32,755 nt of DNA, from assembly GCA_963579025.1 (NCBI GenBank), contig CAUZFZ010000127.1, positions 1 through 32,755 of the forward strand, read 5' to 3'. The DNA is from CAUZFZ01 sp963579025 (GTDB lineage Bacteria > Planctomycetota > Planctomycetia > Planctomycetales > Planctomycetaceae). How positions within the stretch are numbered: the first letter of the stretch is position 1; each line of letters starts with the position of its first letter. A model generated the notes under the pieces. It ran no database searches, was not told where the DNA came from, and saw only the letters and a list, made by a program, of their open reading frames with translations. Shown piece after piece: positions 24,472-32,704 of this stretch. The position numbers and the translations under genes are program-made.

Positions 24472-25905
24472 TTACCGTTTGCGGCCCAGATCGTTGTCTC
24501 GCACGGCCTTCAGTTTCTCGCGGAGTTTCACCTGGAACGCCTCCACAACTGACTGGTATTCAGGCATGCCCACGAGATTGGTGTACTGTTTCGGATCACG
24601 CTCCATGTCGAACAGTTCGACCCCGCGAGCGGCATCTTCTCCGTATTGGATGTAGGCCCACTTTTCGTCCCGCAGCAGGAAGCCGCGGCCGTTCACACAG
24701 AAAGCCGTGTCGCGCACCTGGTGGTCGGAATCGTCCAGAACCGGAGAAAGATCCCGGCCCTGAAGTCGCACTGGAACCTCAAGGCCGCACAGGTTCGATA
24801 CTGTCGGGTACAGATCGAGCAGCTCGGCGAACGAGCTACAGATGGCCGGCTGCTTGCCGGGCACACTGATGATCAACGGAACGAGTGCCGACTCTTCGTG
24901 CAGACTGACCTTGGCCCAGAAGTCGTGCTCGCCCAGGTGATAGCCGTGATCGCTGGTGAAGATCACGATCGTCTTATCTTCAAGACCGGCTGCTTTCAGT
25001 GCGTTCGTGACTTTGCCCACCTGGGCGTCCATGTACGCCACCGAAGCAAAGTAGCCTCCGATGGCCTTCCGTTGTCGACGGAGGTCCATCCGCATGTTGG
25101 TGCTCGTCTTGTAGTTGATCCCGGCCTTGGGAATGTCATCCCAGTCACCTGCCACTTTCTCGGGCAGAATCATGTCGTCATACGGGAACGGCTTGTAGTA
25201 CGGCCGAGGCGCCACAAAGGGAACGTGCGGACGAACGAAGCCCACGCCCAGGAAGAATGTCTCGTCCTTGTACTGTTCAATCAGGTCGCAGGCTTTCGCC
25301 GCCGTTCTTCCGTCGGAATGGACCAGGTCATCGCCATCGGCTTCGACCACAACGAATGTGTTACCGCCGACAACCGGCTTCTTTCCGTCAGGGTTTCCTT
25401 CGAGCGTTTCACCGTCGCCCGGTGCCTTCCACTCTGGCCCCTGGCTGTTGAATCGTTCTGTCCACGACGCCGGATCGTCTGCACCGTCGCTACCGGCCTC
25501 GATTCCACCGGGTACGCCCATATGGAAAATCTTGCTGACGCGAGCCGTGTGGTAACCCGAGTTGCGAAAATGCTGAGCCCACGTCGCGCGGTCTCCGATC
25601 GCTTTTCGCGGGCTGATGTAACCCAGAACACCGGTCGCGTGCGGATAATACCCCGACATGAACGACGCGCGAGACGGCCCGCAATACGTTCCCTGGCAGT
25701 AAGCCCGCGTAAATCGAGTTCCACGCGCGGCAATGCGATCAATGTTGGGTGTTTGACACACCTGGCTCCCATAGCAGGACAGTGCTGTGGCTGTCAGGTC
25801 GTCCGAGATGATGAACAACACGTTGTACTTCTGTGCTGCCACCGCCGGTCCGGACAAGCTGGTGAAAATCAACACCAGCATGGCAACACGCGACTCGATT
25901 CTCAT
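24472..25905 (-). CDS. Exported sulfatase, iduronate-2-sulfatase-like
   Basis: 477 residues. A Sec signal peptide (about 1-24, ends PAVAAQ) precedes the sulfatase fold. Metal ligands ISDDL (D35, D36) and the formylglycine signature C75-G-P-S-R79 followed by ASFMSG are present. The second metal site and HLGEHDFW loop appear as FTSDHGYHLGEHDFWAKVSLHEESALVPLI. The overall pattern is that of type I sulfatases of the iduronate-2-sulfatase group, which release sulfate from glycans. The Cys must be converted to formylglycine by a maturation enzyme that is not encoded here. ATG 25905 opens the signal peptide; the longer frame to 26040 adds a polar, non-signal extension. It is divergent from the UxuA-like gene, so uronate-containing sulfated glycans are a possible substrate (inference). 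Confidence 0.95.
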   Translation of the reverse strand: MRIESRVAMLVLIFTSLSGPAVAAQKYNVLFIISDDLTATALSCYGSQVCQTPNIDRIAARGTRFTRAYCQGTYCGPSRASFMSGYYPHATGVLGYISPRKAIGDRATWAQHFRNSGYHTARVSKIFHMGVPGGIEAGSDGADDPASWTERFNSQGPEWKAPGDGETLEGNPDGKKPVVGGNTFVVVEADGDDLVHSDGRTAAKACDLIEQYKDETFFLGVGFVRPHVPFVAPRPYYKPFPYDDMILPEKVAGDWDDIPKAGINYKTSTNMRMDLRRQRKAIGGYFASVAYMDAQVGKVTNALKAAGLEDKTIVIFTSDHGYHLGEHDFWAKVSLHEESALVPLIISVPGKQPAICSSFAELLDLYPTVSNLCGLEVPVRLQGRDLSPVLDDSDHQVRDTAFCVNGRGFLLRDEKWAYIQYGEDAARGVELFDMERDPKQYTNLVGMPEYQSVVEAFQVKLREKLKAVRDNDLGRKR

Positions 25906-26055
25906 GGCATTCTCTCTACTGAGACGTGTCAGATCAGTGAGGCGTTCATCAGAAAGCAGAGCATTAACAGACGCTGTTTCCTGGCCGATCCCGTAAGCAC
26001 GGCGAGTTTCAGGCCCTTCGATCCCGGGATCAACCAACATGCTGTCGCGCGTCGT

Positions 26056-26091
26056 GATTCTTACTCTTATTCATAATCTTACTCTTACTCC
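26056..26091. repeat. Tandem duplication of an 18-base TTACTC-rich unit
   Basis: GATTCTTACTCTTATTCA (26056-26073) is followed directly by TAATCTTACTCTTACTCC (26074-26091), matching at 14 of 18 positions. Each unit itself repeats (T)TACTC/(T)TATTC hexamers, so this looks like a small slippage-prone tract. Confidence 0.6.
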
Positions 26092-26099
26092 CGTCGCTG

Positions 26100-26117
26100 G
26101 GCTGCCGCGCGGCAGCC
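26100..26117. repeat. 18-bp perfect palindrome
   Basis: GGCTGCCGCGCGGCAGCC is fully self-complementary. It could be an operator or cruciform-prone site; a weaker related sequence lies at 26235-26247. Confidence 0.5.
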
Positions 26118-26155
26118 ATGTCACGCTGCTCACGTGACGATGTTACGGTGTTTGC

Positions 26156-26220
26156 TGACAGAAAGATGGATGACAGAAAAATGCCATACCGTCATCTTTC
26201 TGTCATCCATCTTTCTGTCA
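26156..26220. repeat. Long near-perfect hairpin built of tandem 15-mers
   Basis: The left arm 26156-26183 starts TGACAGAAAGATGGATGACA and the right arm 26193-26220 is its complement with one mismatch over 28 bp; the loop is 9 bases. Each arm contains GACAGAAA twice, 15 bases apart, so the element is both a tandem and an inverted repeat. It resembles dispersed extragenic repeats of planctomycetes (from memory, not searched). Confidence 0.8.
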
Positions 26221-26350
26221 CTTCAAAGCGCACTGCCGCGCAGCGGCCTCGGCTTCTGAGCTTGTCACAGATCAACATTGATCATGGCGTTGCCATTGTT
26301 ACGCTCGCGAGGGTCGACATCACTGACCCGGACAACGGGGGAACAGACTT

Positions 26351-27487
26351 ATGGACCGAAGACACTTTCTTTCTGTCGCGGGTACGACCACAGCACTGGC
26401 CGGTTGCGTGGGAGCGGCAGCGGCCTTGAATCGGCCGGAGTCCGATGGCAGCGCGAGCCGCGACGAACGTCAGCCGAAGCGTCGGCCGATGCGGATGCAC
26501 GTTGGCACGCAACGTAAACCGACGTCCCCGGAGATCCTGCAGTTCGTCAAGCGACACGGGGTCGATCACGTCTGCGGGTATCCGCCCGATCCCGGTGAAC
26601 GTGGTTACTGGACTGTCGAGGACCTGGAGAAAACTCGGGATCTGTGCGAGCAGCACGGAGTCACGCTGGACATCGTTGCTCTGCCGTTTCTGAAGTCGTC
26701 GCACATTGATCGCGAAGAACGCGGAGCCATCATGCTGGGCAAGAGCCCTGAACGTGAGCGGGACATCGAGCACATCAACATCATGACGGCCAACTGCGCG
26801 AAAGTCGGAATTCCGTGCTGGAAGTACAACATGAGCCTGCTCGGTGTGCTCCGCACGGAAAGCACGCCTGGCCGCGGTGGATCGAGTTACAGCACCTGGA
26901 AACTGGCCGATGCCAAAGCCGACCCGCCGCTGACACGAGCCGGCCGCGTGTCCGAGGACGAAGTCTGGGAGCGCATCACGTATTTCCTCGACCGCGTCAT
27001 TCCAGTGTGCAACGAATACAAAGTCCGGGCTGCCTGTCATCCGCATGACCCGGGCGTTCCAAAGTCAGGCTGGCAGGGCTTGCCGCGCGTGCTTGGAACT
27101 GTGGACGGACTGAAAAAACTCGTCTCGATCCAGGACAGCCCATACCACGGCCTGAATCTGTGCCTGGGTTCCGTCGCCGAGGGACTGCAGAACCCGAGAG
27201 CGGAGATAAACGACGTCATCCGATGGTTCGGCGAACGGAGGAAGATCTTCAACATTCACTACCGCAACATCCGTGGTCGCCGAGATGACTTTCAGGAGGT
27301 CTACCTCGACAACGGCGAGCTGGACATGCTCGGCATGCTGCGCACGTTGTACGAAGTGGATTACCAGTACATGGTGATGCCCGACCACGTCCCAAGACAT
27401 CCCGACGATCCCGGCGGACGACAGGGCTTCGCATTCGCCTACGGCTACATCAAAGCCCTGATGCAGGCGGTCGAGTCCGACGCGTGA
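26351..27487 (+). CDS. Tat-exported TIM-barrel protein, mannonate dehydratase (UxuA)-like
   Basis: 378 residues. A Tat signal (RRHFLSVAGTTTALAGC) with a lipobox-like ALAGC suggests an exported, perhaps lipidated, protein. The mature part matches UxuA-family sugar acid dehydratases/isomerases in order: CHPHDP (His230) with GLPRVLGTVDGL, GLNLCLGSVAEGL, FNIHYRNIRG and MPDHVPRHPDDPGG then AYGYIKAL. In UxuA these segments hold the metal and substrate ligands for D-mannonate to 2-keto-3-deoxygluconate conversion. E. coli UxuA is cytoplasmic, so export by Tat is unlike it, and the substrate may differ. ATG 26351 has GGGGGAA about 7 bases upstream. It is divergent from a sulfatase and convergent (7-bp gap) with the next lipoprotein gene. 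Confidence 0.85.
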   Translation: MDRRHFLSVAGTTTALAGCVGAAAALNRPESDGSASRDERQPKRRPMRMHVGTQRKPTSPEILQFVKRHGVDHVCGYPPDPGERGYWTVEDLEKTRDLCEQHGVTLDIVALPFLKSSHIDREERGAIMLGKSPERERDIEHINIMTANCAKVGIPCWKYNMSLLGVLRTESTPGRGGSSYSTWKLADAKADPPLTRAGRVSEDEVWERITYFLDRVIPVCNEYKVRAACHPHDPGVPKSGWQGLPRVLGTVDGLKKLVSIQDSPYHGLNLCLGSVAEGLQNPRAEINDVIRWFGERRKIFNIHYRNIRGRRDDFQEVYLDNGELDMLGMLRTLYEVDYQYMVMPDHVPRHPDDPGGRQGFAFAYGYIKALMQAVESDA

Positions 27488-27494
27488 ACCTGGC

Positions 27495-28685
27495 TCATTT
27501 ACTGACCGAGAACCGAAACAGCAGGCTGCCCTTCGTGTCGAAGTAGCGGTAGTTGAATTGCACTCCGTCGTCGAGCAGGAGTTGCGTCGCGAACGTCGTG
27601 CGAAGCTGCGAGCTGACGCGTTTCTGGATCGCCGCCCGCTTCTTGAGCACTTCGCGGGTCGCCCCGGTCACGGTGTACGAATACTGGATCGAATGCCAGC
27701 CGGCTGTGACCTTGTCGAGTCTTGTAATCGGGTCGATCTGCAGTGGCACCATCGACTGCATTTGTTTGGTCTCACGCTCAAGCTGCTTCTGGAGTCGGTC
27801 CTTACGTCTCTTGATTTGTGGAACATTGTCACGCATCGTCACGCGGACGTTGCGTGAATTGGGCGACTCAAGCTTTCCCAGGTATTGCTCGATCGAACGC
27901 TCGTCCGGATGGTCTTTCATGTTGAACAACGCAATGCGGCAGATCGACTTGGCGTTCGTGTAGTCGCGACGCTTTGTCAGCTCGGTTGCATACGAGAGAA
28001 ACATGCGCACCGGAGTCGCACCCATTGGAAAAGCCACGGCGTGCTCCGTCAGCTTTTCGACGGCCTGCCAGACGGGAATGTCTGGTCCGAACCAGCGGAG
28101 TTTCAGCAGCAGTCCATTGGCGTATTCTGCTTCCTTGGTGAACTCACTGCCCCACAACAGATCGCGCGACGCGGCGAGACGATCGGTGAAACCTTTCCAG
28201 CGCCGTTGCGTTCCCTGGTACTCCAGCTTCAGTTTCAAATCCCACGCCTGGCGAGTCTCTTCGAACTCGACATCATCGGCCGAATGCAGACCTTGCAACT
28301 CCTCGATGGCAGCGTCAACCGTTCTGTAAAGGTCCTCTTCCGATGTCTTATTTGTGACTCCTCGTTCGATGTCCTTCAGCGCCTTGCGAGCCGTGTTCAG
28401 CACTTCTTCGGCATCGGTGATCAGGACGTCGGGATCGAGTTCGGTCAACTCGGTGAGTTCCGGAAGGTCCGGCAACTCGGGAACGGGTTCCTCGGCAGAC
28501 TCGACTGGCAACTCAGGTTCGGTCGGTTCTTCGGCGACCGGCACGTCGACCGCTGTCAGTTCCTCTTCAGCAGCGCTAAGTTCGGGCGGACTCGAACCGC
28601 AGCCAACCGCAGTGGTCAACAGCAGCAGAGCGAGGCCTGCGAGGATACCAGAGCCGAGACGCGCCATTGAGCCGGACGTTTTCAT
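27495..28685 (-). CDS. Lipoprotein of unknown function with acidic linker
   Basis: 396 residues, not recognised. The N-terminus has a hydrophobic signal with lipobox AVGC (about residue 29). Residues about 33-90 are a Glu/Pro/Leu-rich linker (ELPDLPELTELTELDPD) that may span the periplasm. The rest, 90-396, is a folded, mostly helical part with basic stretches (KRRKDRLQKQLERETKQMQ, a likely coiled coil, about residues 297-315) and a more beta-rich end (GWHSIQYSYTVTGATREVLKKR, VQFNYRYFDTKGSLLFRFSVSK). The start codon is well supported by GAGGT about 7 bases upstream. It converges on the UxuA-like gene and is followed, on the far side, by a 250-bp gap with no clear gene. No operon partner. Confidence 0.75.
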   Translation of the reverse strand: MKTSGSMARLGSGILAGLALLLLTTAVGCGSSPPELSAAEEELTAVDVPVAEEPTEPELPVESAEEPVPELPDLPELTELTELDPDVLITDAEEVLNTARKALKDIERGVTNKTSEEDLYRTVDAAIEELQGLHSADDVEFEETRQAWDLKLKLEYQGTQRRWKGFTDRLAASRDLLWGSEFTKEAEYANGLLLKLRWFGPDIPVWQAVEKLTEHAVAFPMGATPVRMFLSYATELTKRRDYTNAKSICRIALFNMKDHPDERSIEQYLGKLESPNSRNVRVTMRDNVPQIKRRKDRLQKQLERETKQMQSMVPLQIDPITRLDKVTAGWHSIQYSYTVTGATREVLKKRAAIQKRVSSQLRTTFATQLLLDDGVQFNYRYFDTKGSLLFRFSVSK

Positions 28686-28935
28686 CGTAGGACCTCACCC
28701 GGGTGAACGGGAAATCTGGAGAGGGATCACCGCGAATGAAGTGTGCCCCGACTTCGTCAGCCGACCGTGACACTGTGCCGGATTCTCTGTCTCTTCAGGG
28801 ATGTCCGTGCGTTTTGCAGCGGTTTGCCATGTCTGACTGCCGCCGCTGGCAGAAGAGAAGCACAGGACACCGCACGGGCCATCGGCTGGCTTATCGGCGC
28901 ATACGGCATAATCCGACAACTCCGTACGGACCGAA

Positions 28936-29937
28936 TCACGCCGGGTCGTCATCCATCGCAACGAGCGACGCCAGCACTTTGCGGGTCCCGGTGAAGGGCC
29001 GCCGGCCGTGCATCGTCACCAGATTGTCCACGAGCGCGACATCTCCCTGCTGCCACGCGAGATCGAATGTCAGATCATCCGCGACCTCAACAGCGACTGC
29101 GACATCGTCCGCATCAAGTGGTGTCCCGTCGCCAAACGTGATCGCTTTTGAAGGGTCATTGCGAGCATCCTTCCAGCCTCCTGCCGCCGCGATCAACTGA
29201 TTGAAGAACGCCTGCCGTCCCGATGGCAACGTCTTCACCGCGGGAAGCACGGGAGTCGTCGCACGCAGGCTGCCGTCATCCAGCCAGTCCCATGAATAGC
29301 CAAGACTCCGCATCCGTTCCTCGGCGACAGGACGGTTGTCTGCGCGAAATGTGCATTTCCAGCTTCGGCCCATACCCGAGGCAGCGTCGGCGGTCGCTGG
29401 CATCACGTTGCTGTACGTCAGCCCGCGCTCCTCGCACATCCGAGCGAACTCCGGACTCCGATCACGCAGGCGGTCGAGCAATACGTCGGAACGGCACAAA
29501 GGTGTTTCGCCACCACTTTCAGCCGGCTGCTCACAGAAGAAGAACAAGCGGCTCGGATAGACCGGAGTCTGAGCCATTTCGTGATGCAGCAGAATGCGGA
29601 CGTCCGACGGCGCCTCGTTTGCCGTGAAGACACGTTCGGTGCGGTTGATCCGCACCGCATTCGACAGTGATTCCTCATACGGAAAGTTGGTGAGTCCGAA
29701 TGCATCGACGAACTGATCGAAGTCGCGGTCGCTTTGCAGCGGGAATCCGCGAAACAGGATCGCCCCATGTTCCGAAGACAAACGCACGAGTTCGTCGCGT
29801 TGCCGGCCAACCCAGTCGCACGCTGCTGAAAGCTCGGCATCCCGTGATGCACATATCACCGACAGCGGGAATACCTGACCGAAATGGACCTGGTCTCCAT
29901 CGATCCTGCCGCGTGTCGTTTCAAACTCCTGAGTCAT
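28936..29937 (-). CDS. TauD/TfdA-family Fe(II)/2-oxoglutarate dioxygenase
   Basis: 333 residues. A double-stranded beta-helix dioxygenase with iron ligands H118-x-E120 in LLHHEMAQTP (the usual Asp replaced by Glu) and the distal His310 in VTMHGRRPF. The 2-oxoglutarate-binding Arg is in TGTRKVL just after it. RGFPLQSDRDFDQFVDAFG near residue 60 is typical of the N-terminal part. This resembles the TauD/SyrP-like branch common in planctomycetes; substrates range from taurine to peptide-bound amino acids, so the substrate is open. The start is ATG 29937 with a purine-rich AGAGG upstream; TTG 29940 immediately before it is possible. It is divergent from an M20 peptidase with about 130 bp between, so shared regulation is plausible. 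It ends 250 bp before the neighbouring lipoprotein gene. Confidence 0.88.
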   Translation of the reverse strand: MTQEFETTRGRIDGDQVHFGQVFPLSVICASRDAELSAACDWVGRQRDELVRLSSEHGAILFRGFPLQSDRDFDQFVDAFGLTNFPYEESLSNAVRINRTERVFTANEAPSDVRILLHHEMAQTPVYPSRLFFFCEQPAESGGETPLCRSDVLLDRLRDRSPEFARMCEERGLTYSNVMPATADAASGMGRSWKCTFRADNRPVAEERMRSLGYSWDWLDDGSLRATTPVLPAVKTLPSGRQAFFNQLIAAAGGWKDARNDPSKAITFGDGTPLDADDVAVAVEVADDLTFDLAWQQGDVALVDNLVTMHGRRPFTGTRKVLASLVAMDDDPA

Positions 29938-30067
29938 CAAAGGCCTCTGTCTTCTGATTAGCTGACAGTGCTGCGTACCCGCGAGCGATGTGGCATGCGG
30001 AACTGCATTTCCGATACGTTGCGTTTCAACGCAGCCCGGTGATCAGACCAGAAAGAAACGCCACCCG

Positions 30068-31222
30068 ATGCAACGCGACGCAGAACTCCAGTCCCGACTG
30101 ACCGCTCTGACCCGCGATCTTATTCTGATCCCCAGCACGGAAAACCGTCCGGCCGAACGCGAACGCTGTTTCGAGTTTCTGCACAATCATCTGGACGGTC
30201 TGGAAGGCGTCCGCATCGACCAGTACGAGTGCAACGGACACACGTCAATGGTGGCAATGCCGGAGTCAGTTAGCGTCCCGGACATCCTCCTCTGCGGGCA
30301 TCTGGATGTCATCGAGCATCCGGAGTCAGACTGTTACCACTCGACGCTGCGTGACGGTCGCATCTATGGCCCCGGTTCCGGAGATATGAAAGGCCAGGAT
30401 GCGATTCTGGTCGAGTTATTCCGCACGCTGCACGCCAAGCATCCGGGCATTTCACTCGGTCTGGCGCTGACATCAGACGAGGAGCGTGGCGGCTCGGATG
30501 GGGTCCGTTACCTCATCGAGGATGTTGGCCTGCGCTGTGGACTGGCCATCGTCCCGGACGGCGGTTCGCTCAATGATGTCACCGTTGAAGAAAAGGGCGT
30601 CATCCATGCAGTGATCCGCCGACATGGTCACGAAGCTCACGGAGCGCGTCCGTGGCTCGGCGAGAACGCCGTCGAATTACTCATCCAGCAGCTAGCCGCG
30701 CTGAAACAGCACTTTGCCCGTTACTGGCCAGGCGGGGACATCGTCGAACAAACGAATCACTGGTTCCCGAGTTGCTCGATCACCATCGTCGGCACGCCAA
30801 ACACCACGCCGAACCGCATTCCCGCGGAGGCGGAGGCGGTCATTGATGTTCGCTTTCCGCCTCCAGCAACCGTCGCTTCGATGACGGCGGAAGTCGCGAA
30901 CGTACTGGGCCCCGATTGCAGTATCGAACCACTGATGACCGCCGAGCCAACACACCTCGACCCGGATCCGTTGTTCTGCCAAGTCACCGAAGAAATCACC
31001 GGACAACCGGTTCGCATGGTCAAAGCTTCGGGCGGCAGTGACGGTCGATTTTTTCGCGAGTGCGGCATCCCGATCAACCTGTCCCGTCCGCTGGTGGGAA
31101 ACCTGCACGCGATTGACGAGTGGATCGACATCGATTCGATGCTGACCTACTACCGAATCTGCGAGACCTACATCTGCAGAAAGCTGATCTGGAACGAGTC
31201 ACGCCAGGATTACGCGATCTGA
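30068..31222 (+). CDS. M20-family metallopeptidase / amidohydrolase
   Basis: 384 residues, dizinc peptidase or deacylase. Ligand motifs in order are CGHLDVIEHP (H78, catalytic D80), GPGSGDMKGQDA (D106), SDEERGG (catalytic E138, ligand E139), VPDGGS (an Asp at the third-ligand position) and GGSDGRFFRECGIP with GNLHAIDEW (last His). A dimerisation domain (about residues 180-285) begins VEEKGVIHAVIRRHGHEAH. Likely acts on N-acyl amino acids, dipeptides or a related amide. No signal peptide is seen, so it is probably cytoplasmic. ATG 30068 was chosen because upstream residues from 29990 do not fit the family, though its ribosome binding site is weak. Neighbouring TauD-like and ExbB genes give no clear pathway. 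Confidence 0.9.
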   Translation: MQRDAELQSRLTALTRDLILIPSTENRPAERERCFEFLHNHLDGLEGVRIDQYECNGHTSMVAMPESVSVPDILLCGHLDVIEHPESDCYHSTLRDGRIYGPGSGDMKGQDAILVELFRTLHAKHPGISLGLALTSDEERGGSDGVRYLIEDVGLRCGLAIVPDGGSLNDVTVEEKGVIHAVIRRHGHEAHGARPWLGENAVELLIQQLAALKQHFARYWPGGDIVEQTNHWFPSCSITIVGTPNTTPNRIPAEAEAVIDVRFPPPATVASMTAEVANVLGPDCSIEPLMTAEPTHLDPDPLFCQVTEEITGQPVRMVKASGGSDGRFFRECGIPINLSRPLVGNLHAIDEWIDIDSMLTYYRICETYICRKLIWNESRQDYAI

Positions 31223-31322
31223 AGCAGCGGGTCGATTCGGCCGAGAGTCGGCATTTCTTCAGCATCGGGAGCGGCGTAGACTCTCGCGAATCGCATTGTC
31301 CTCAGGAATGCCGGATTCGCTC

Positions 31323-32159
31323 ATGCCTCACGGATGGTTCCCTGCTGTCGCTCGCCGGTCTGCTGTTTGCCTGCTGATGCTGGCTGTGCTGTGCGTTCTG
31401 GTTTCGCCGGTATTCGCTCAGGACGGGACGGATTCACCGCCAGACGCCTCGGATACGGGATTCGTCGATCTGGTCCGCACTGGTGGCCTGGTTGGCGGCG
31501 TCATCTTCGCCCTGAGCCTCTGCATGGTGTACCTGATTGTCGAGCATGTGCTCGGTATTCGCCGAAAGACGCTGGTCCCGGAAGACCTGGCGGCCGCTGT
31601 GCATCGCCAGATCACCGAACGGAAATTCGACGACGCACGGCAGCAGTGTCAGTTGCAGCCGTGTTTCCTCAGTCATGTCCTGGCGTCCGGTCTATCTGTC
31701 ATTGATCTGGGATATTCCGACGCTGACAAGGCGATGGAAGAAGCGGCGCACGAGCAGTCCGCCCGTTTGCTTCGGAAAATCGAATACCTGCACCTGATCG
31801 GAACGCTGGCCCCTATGCTGGGACTGCTGGGCACGGTCTGGGGGATGATTCAGGCGTTTATGGAATTCGAGGCGAAGGCCAACCCGGCCGTCTCGGAACT
31901 GGCTCCGGGCATCTACCGGGCACTGGTCACGACGATGCTGGGGCTGATCGTCGCTATCCCGGCGTTCGCAAGTTTCGCCATCTTCCGGAACCGAATTGAT
32001 GAGCTGGTGGCCGAGGCCGCTCTAACAGCCGAAAGCGTTTTTGCAGATTTTCGACGTGACCAGGCTCGCAAGTCGAAACCGAAAAACCGGCCGGAGCGAC
32101 CGGAGGAATCACCGCCGCGCGTTCCATCCGTCGCTATTGAACGGGAGACGCACCGGTGA
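31323..32159 (+). CDS. MotA/TolQ/ExbB proton channel family protein
   Basis: 278 residues. A signal-like N-terminus (MPHGWFPAVARRSAVCLLMLAVLCVLVSPVFAQ) precedes a short linker, and three membrane helices follow: GGLVGGVIFALSLCMVYLIV (about residues 48-72), LIGTLAPMLGLLGTVWGMIQAF (about 158-180) and LVTTMLGLIVAIPAFASFAIF (about 198-220). The last two are the conserved ExbB/TolQ channel helices. It should pair with ExbD to couple the proton gradient to outer-membrane transport or envelope integrity. The C-terminal tail is basic. Start: ATG 31323 was preferred, with ATG 31308 and TTG 31296 possible; none has a strong ribosome binding site. Its TGA overlaps the GTG of the ExbD gene by four bases, so the pair is translationally coupled. 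Confidence 0.92.
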   Translation: MPHGWFPAVARRSAVCLLMLAVLCVLVSPVFAQDGTDSPPDASDTGFVDLVRTGGLVGGVIFALSLCMVYLIVEHVLGIRRKTLVPEDLAAAVHRQITERKFDDARQQCQLQPCFLSHVLASGLSVIDLGYSDADKAMEEAAHEQSARLLRKIEYLHLIGTLAPMLGLLGTVWGMIQAFMEFEAKANPAVSELAPGIYRALVTTMLGLIVAIPAFASFAIFRNRIDELVAEAALTAESVFADFRRDQARKSKPKNRPERPEESPPRVPSVAIERETHR

Positions 32160-32578
32160 AAGTCTCCACCGTGAAACACACGCGATCGGTCAGCTTTAAC
32201 GTGACATCGTTGATCGACATTGTTTTTCTGCTGGTGATCTTCTTTCTGGTCGCGAGTCATGTCGCCCGCAGTGATGCTGTCGAACCGGTCGAGCTTCCCG
32301 AGGCGAGCCAGGTGCAGCGAGACGACGAGCAGACGCCTCAACGGCTTGTCGTCACGGTTATGTCGGATCGCTCTCTGCATGTCGGTGGCCGTGCCGTGAC
32401 ATTGCCGCAGCTCGAACAGTTGATCCTCACGGCCGCCCAGGAGTCGAAGACGCCGTTCGAGGTCCGCATTCGGTCTGACCGAAACGCGACGTACGTCGAC
32501 ATCGAGCCGATCTTGCTGGCGTGTGCACGTCTGGGCGTGAGCCAGGTGGGTTTCGCGGTGTTGCCGAAACGCGAGTAG
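32156..32578 (+). CDS. ExbD/TolR family biopolymer transport protein
   Basis: 140 residues. One N-terminal transmembrane helix NVTSLIDIVFLLVIFFLVAS (about residues 15-34) carries the conserved Asp21, the proton-path residue of ExbD/TolR. The remainder is the periplasmic domain (LVVTVMSDRSLHVGGRAVT, VRIRSDRNATYVDIEPIL). The GTG start overlaps the ExbB stop (GTGA), with CGGGAG upstream. Together the two make an ExbB-ExbD complex that could energise a TonB-dependent receptor or a Tol-like system; no TonB is in this window but one could follow beyond its end. Confidence 0.93.
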   Translation: MKVSTVKHTRSVSFNVTSLIDIVFLLVIFFLVASHVARSDAVEPVELPEASQVQRDDEQTPQRLVVTVMSDRSLHVGGRAVTLPQLEQLILTAAQESKTPFEVRIRSDRNATYVDIEPILLACARLGVSQVGFAVLPKRE

Positions 32579-32584
32579 CCATGT

Positions 32585-32623
32585 CGCTCGCGAGGGCGAC
32601 TACTCAAGAGCGTCCGACAACGG
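32585..32623. repeat. Dispersed sequence shared with 26302-26338
   Basis: CGCTCGCGAGGG (32585-32596) then CGAC, and GACAACGG (32616-32623), recur in the same order at 26302-26338 upstream of the UxuA-like gene, with an extra T and a shorter spacer there. Outside these blocks the two copies differ. Two copies in one window suggest a short dispersed intergenic repeat; alignment was by eye. Confidence 0.35.
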
Positions 32624-32704
32624 TCAGTGGTTGAACGCGCACACCGCCGCTAATCTGGCTTGCTCGCTAGTACTGCGACAACTTTCAATAGTGGGATCGG
32701 GTGG

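Larger units (their letters stand above)
25906..26350. other. Repeat-rich divergent intergenic region
   Basis: This 445-bp gap holds both promoters of the divergent sulfatase and TIM-barrel genes. It contains a tandem 18-mer (26056-26091), an 18-bp palindrome (26100-26117), a long hairpin (26156-26220), GCCGC-GCA-GCGGC (26235-26247) and a motif shared with the end of the window (26302-26338). No coding frame in it is credible. Confidence 0.6.

Noticed and set aside
24646..26076. 476-residue open frame opposite the sulfatase
   Set aside because: Shadow frame without motifs; the sulfatase signature is unambiguous on the minus strand.
28695..28961. 88-residue minus-strand frame between lipoprotein and dioxygenase genes
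   Set aside because: No homology recalled, overlaps the dioxygenase 3' end, no credible ribosome binding site.
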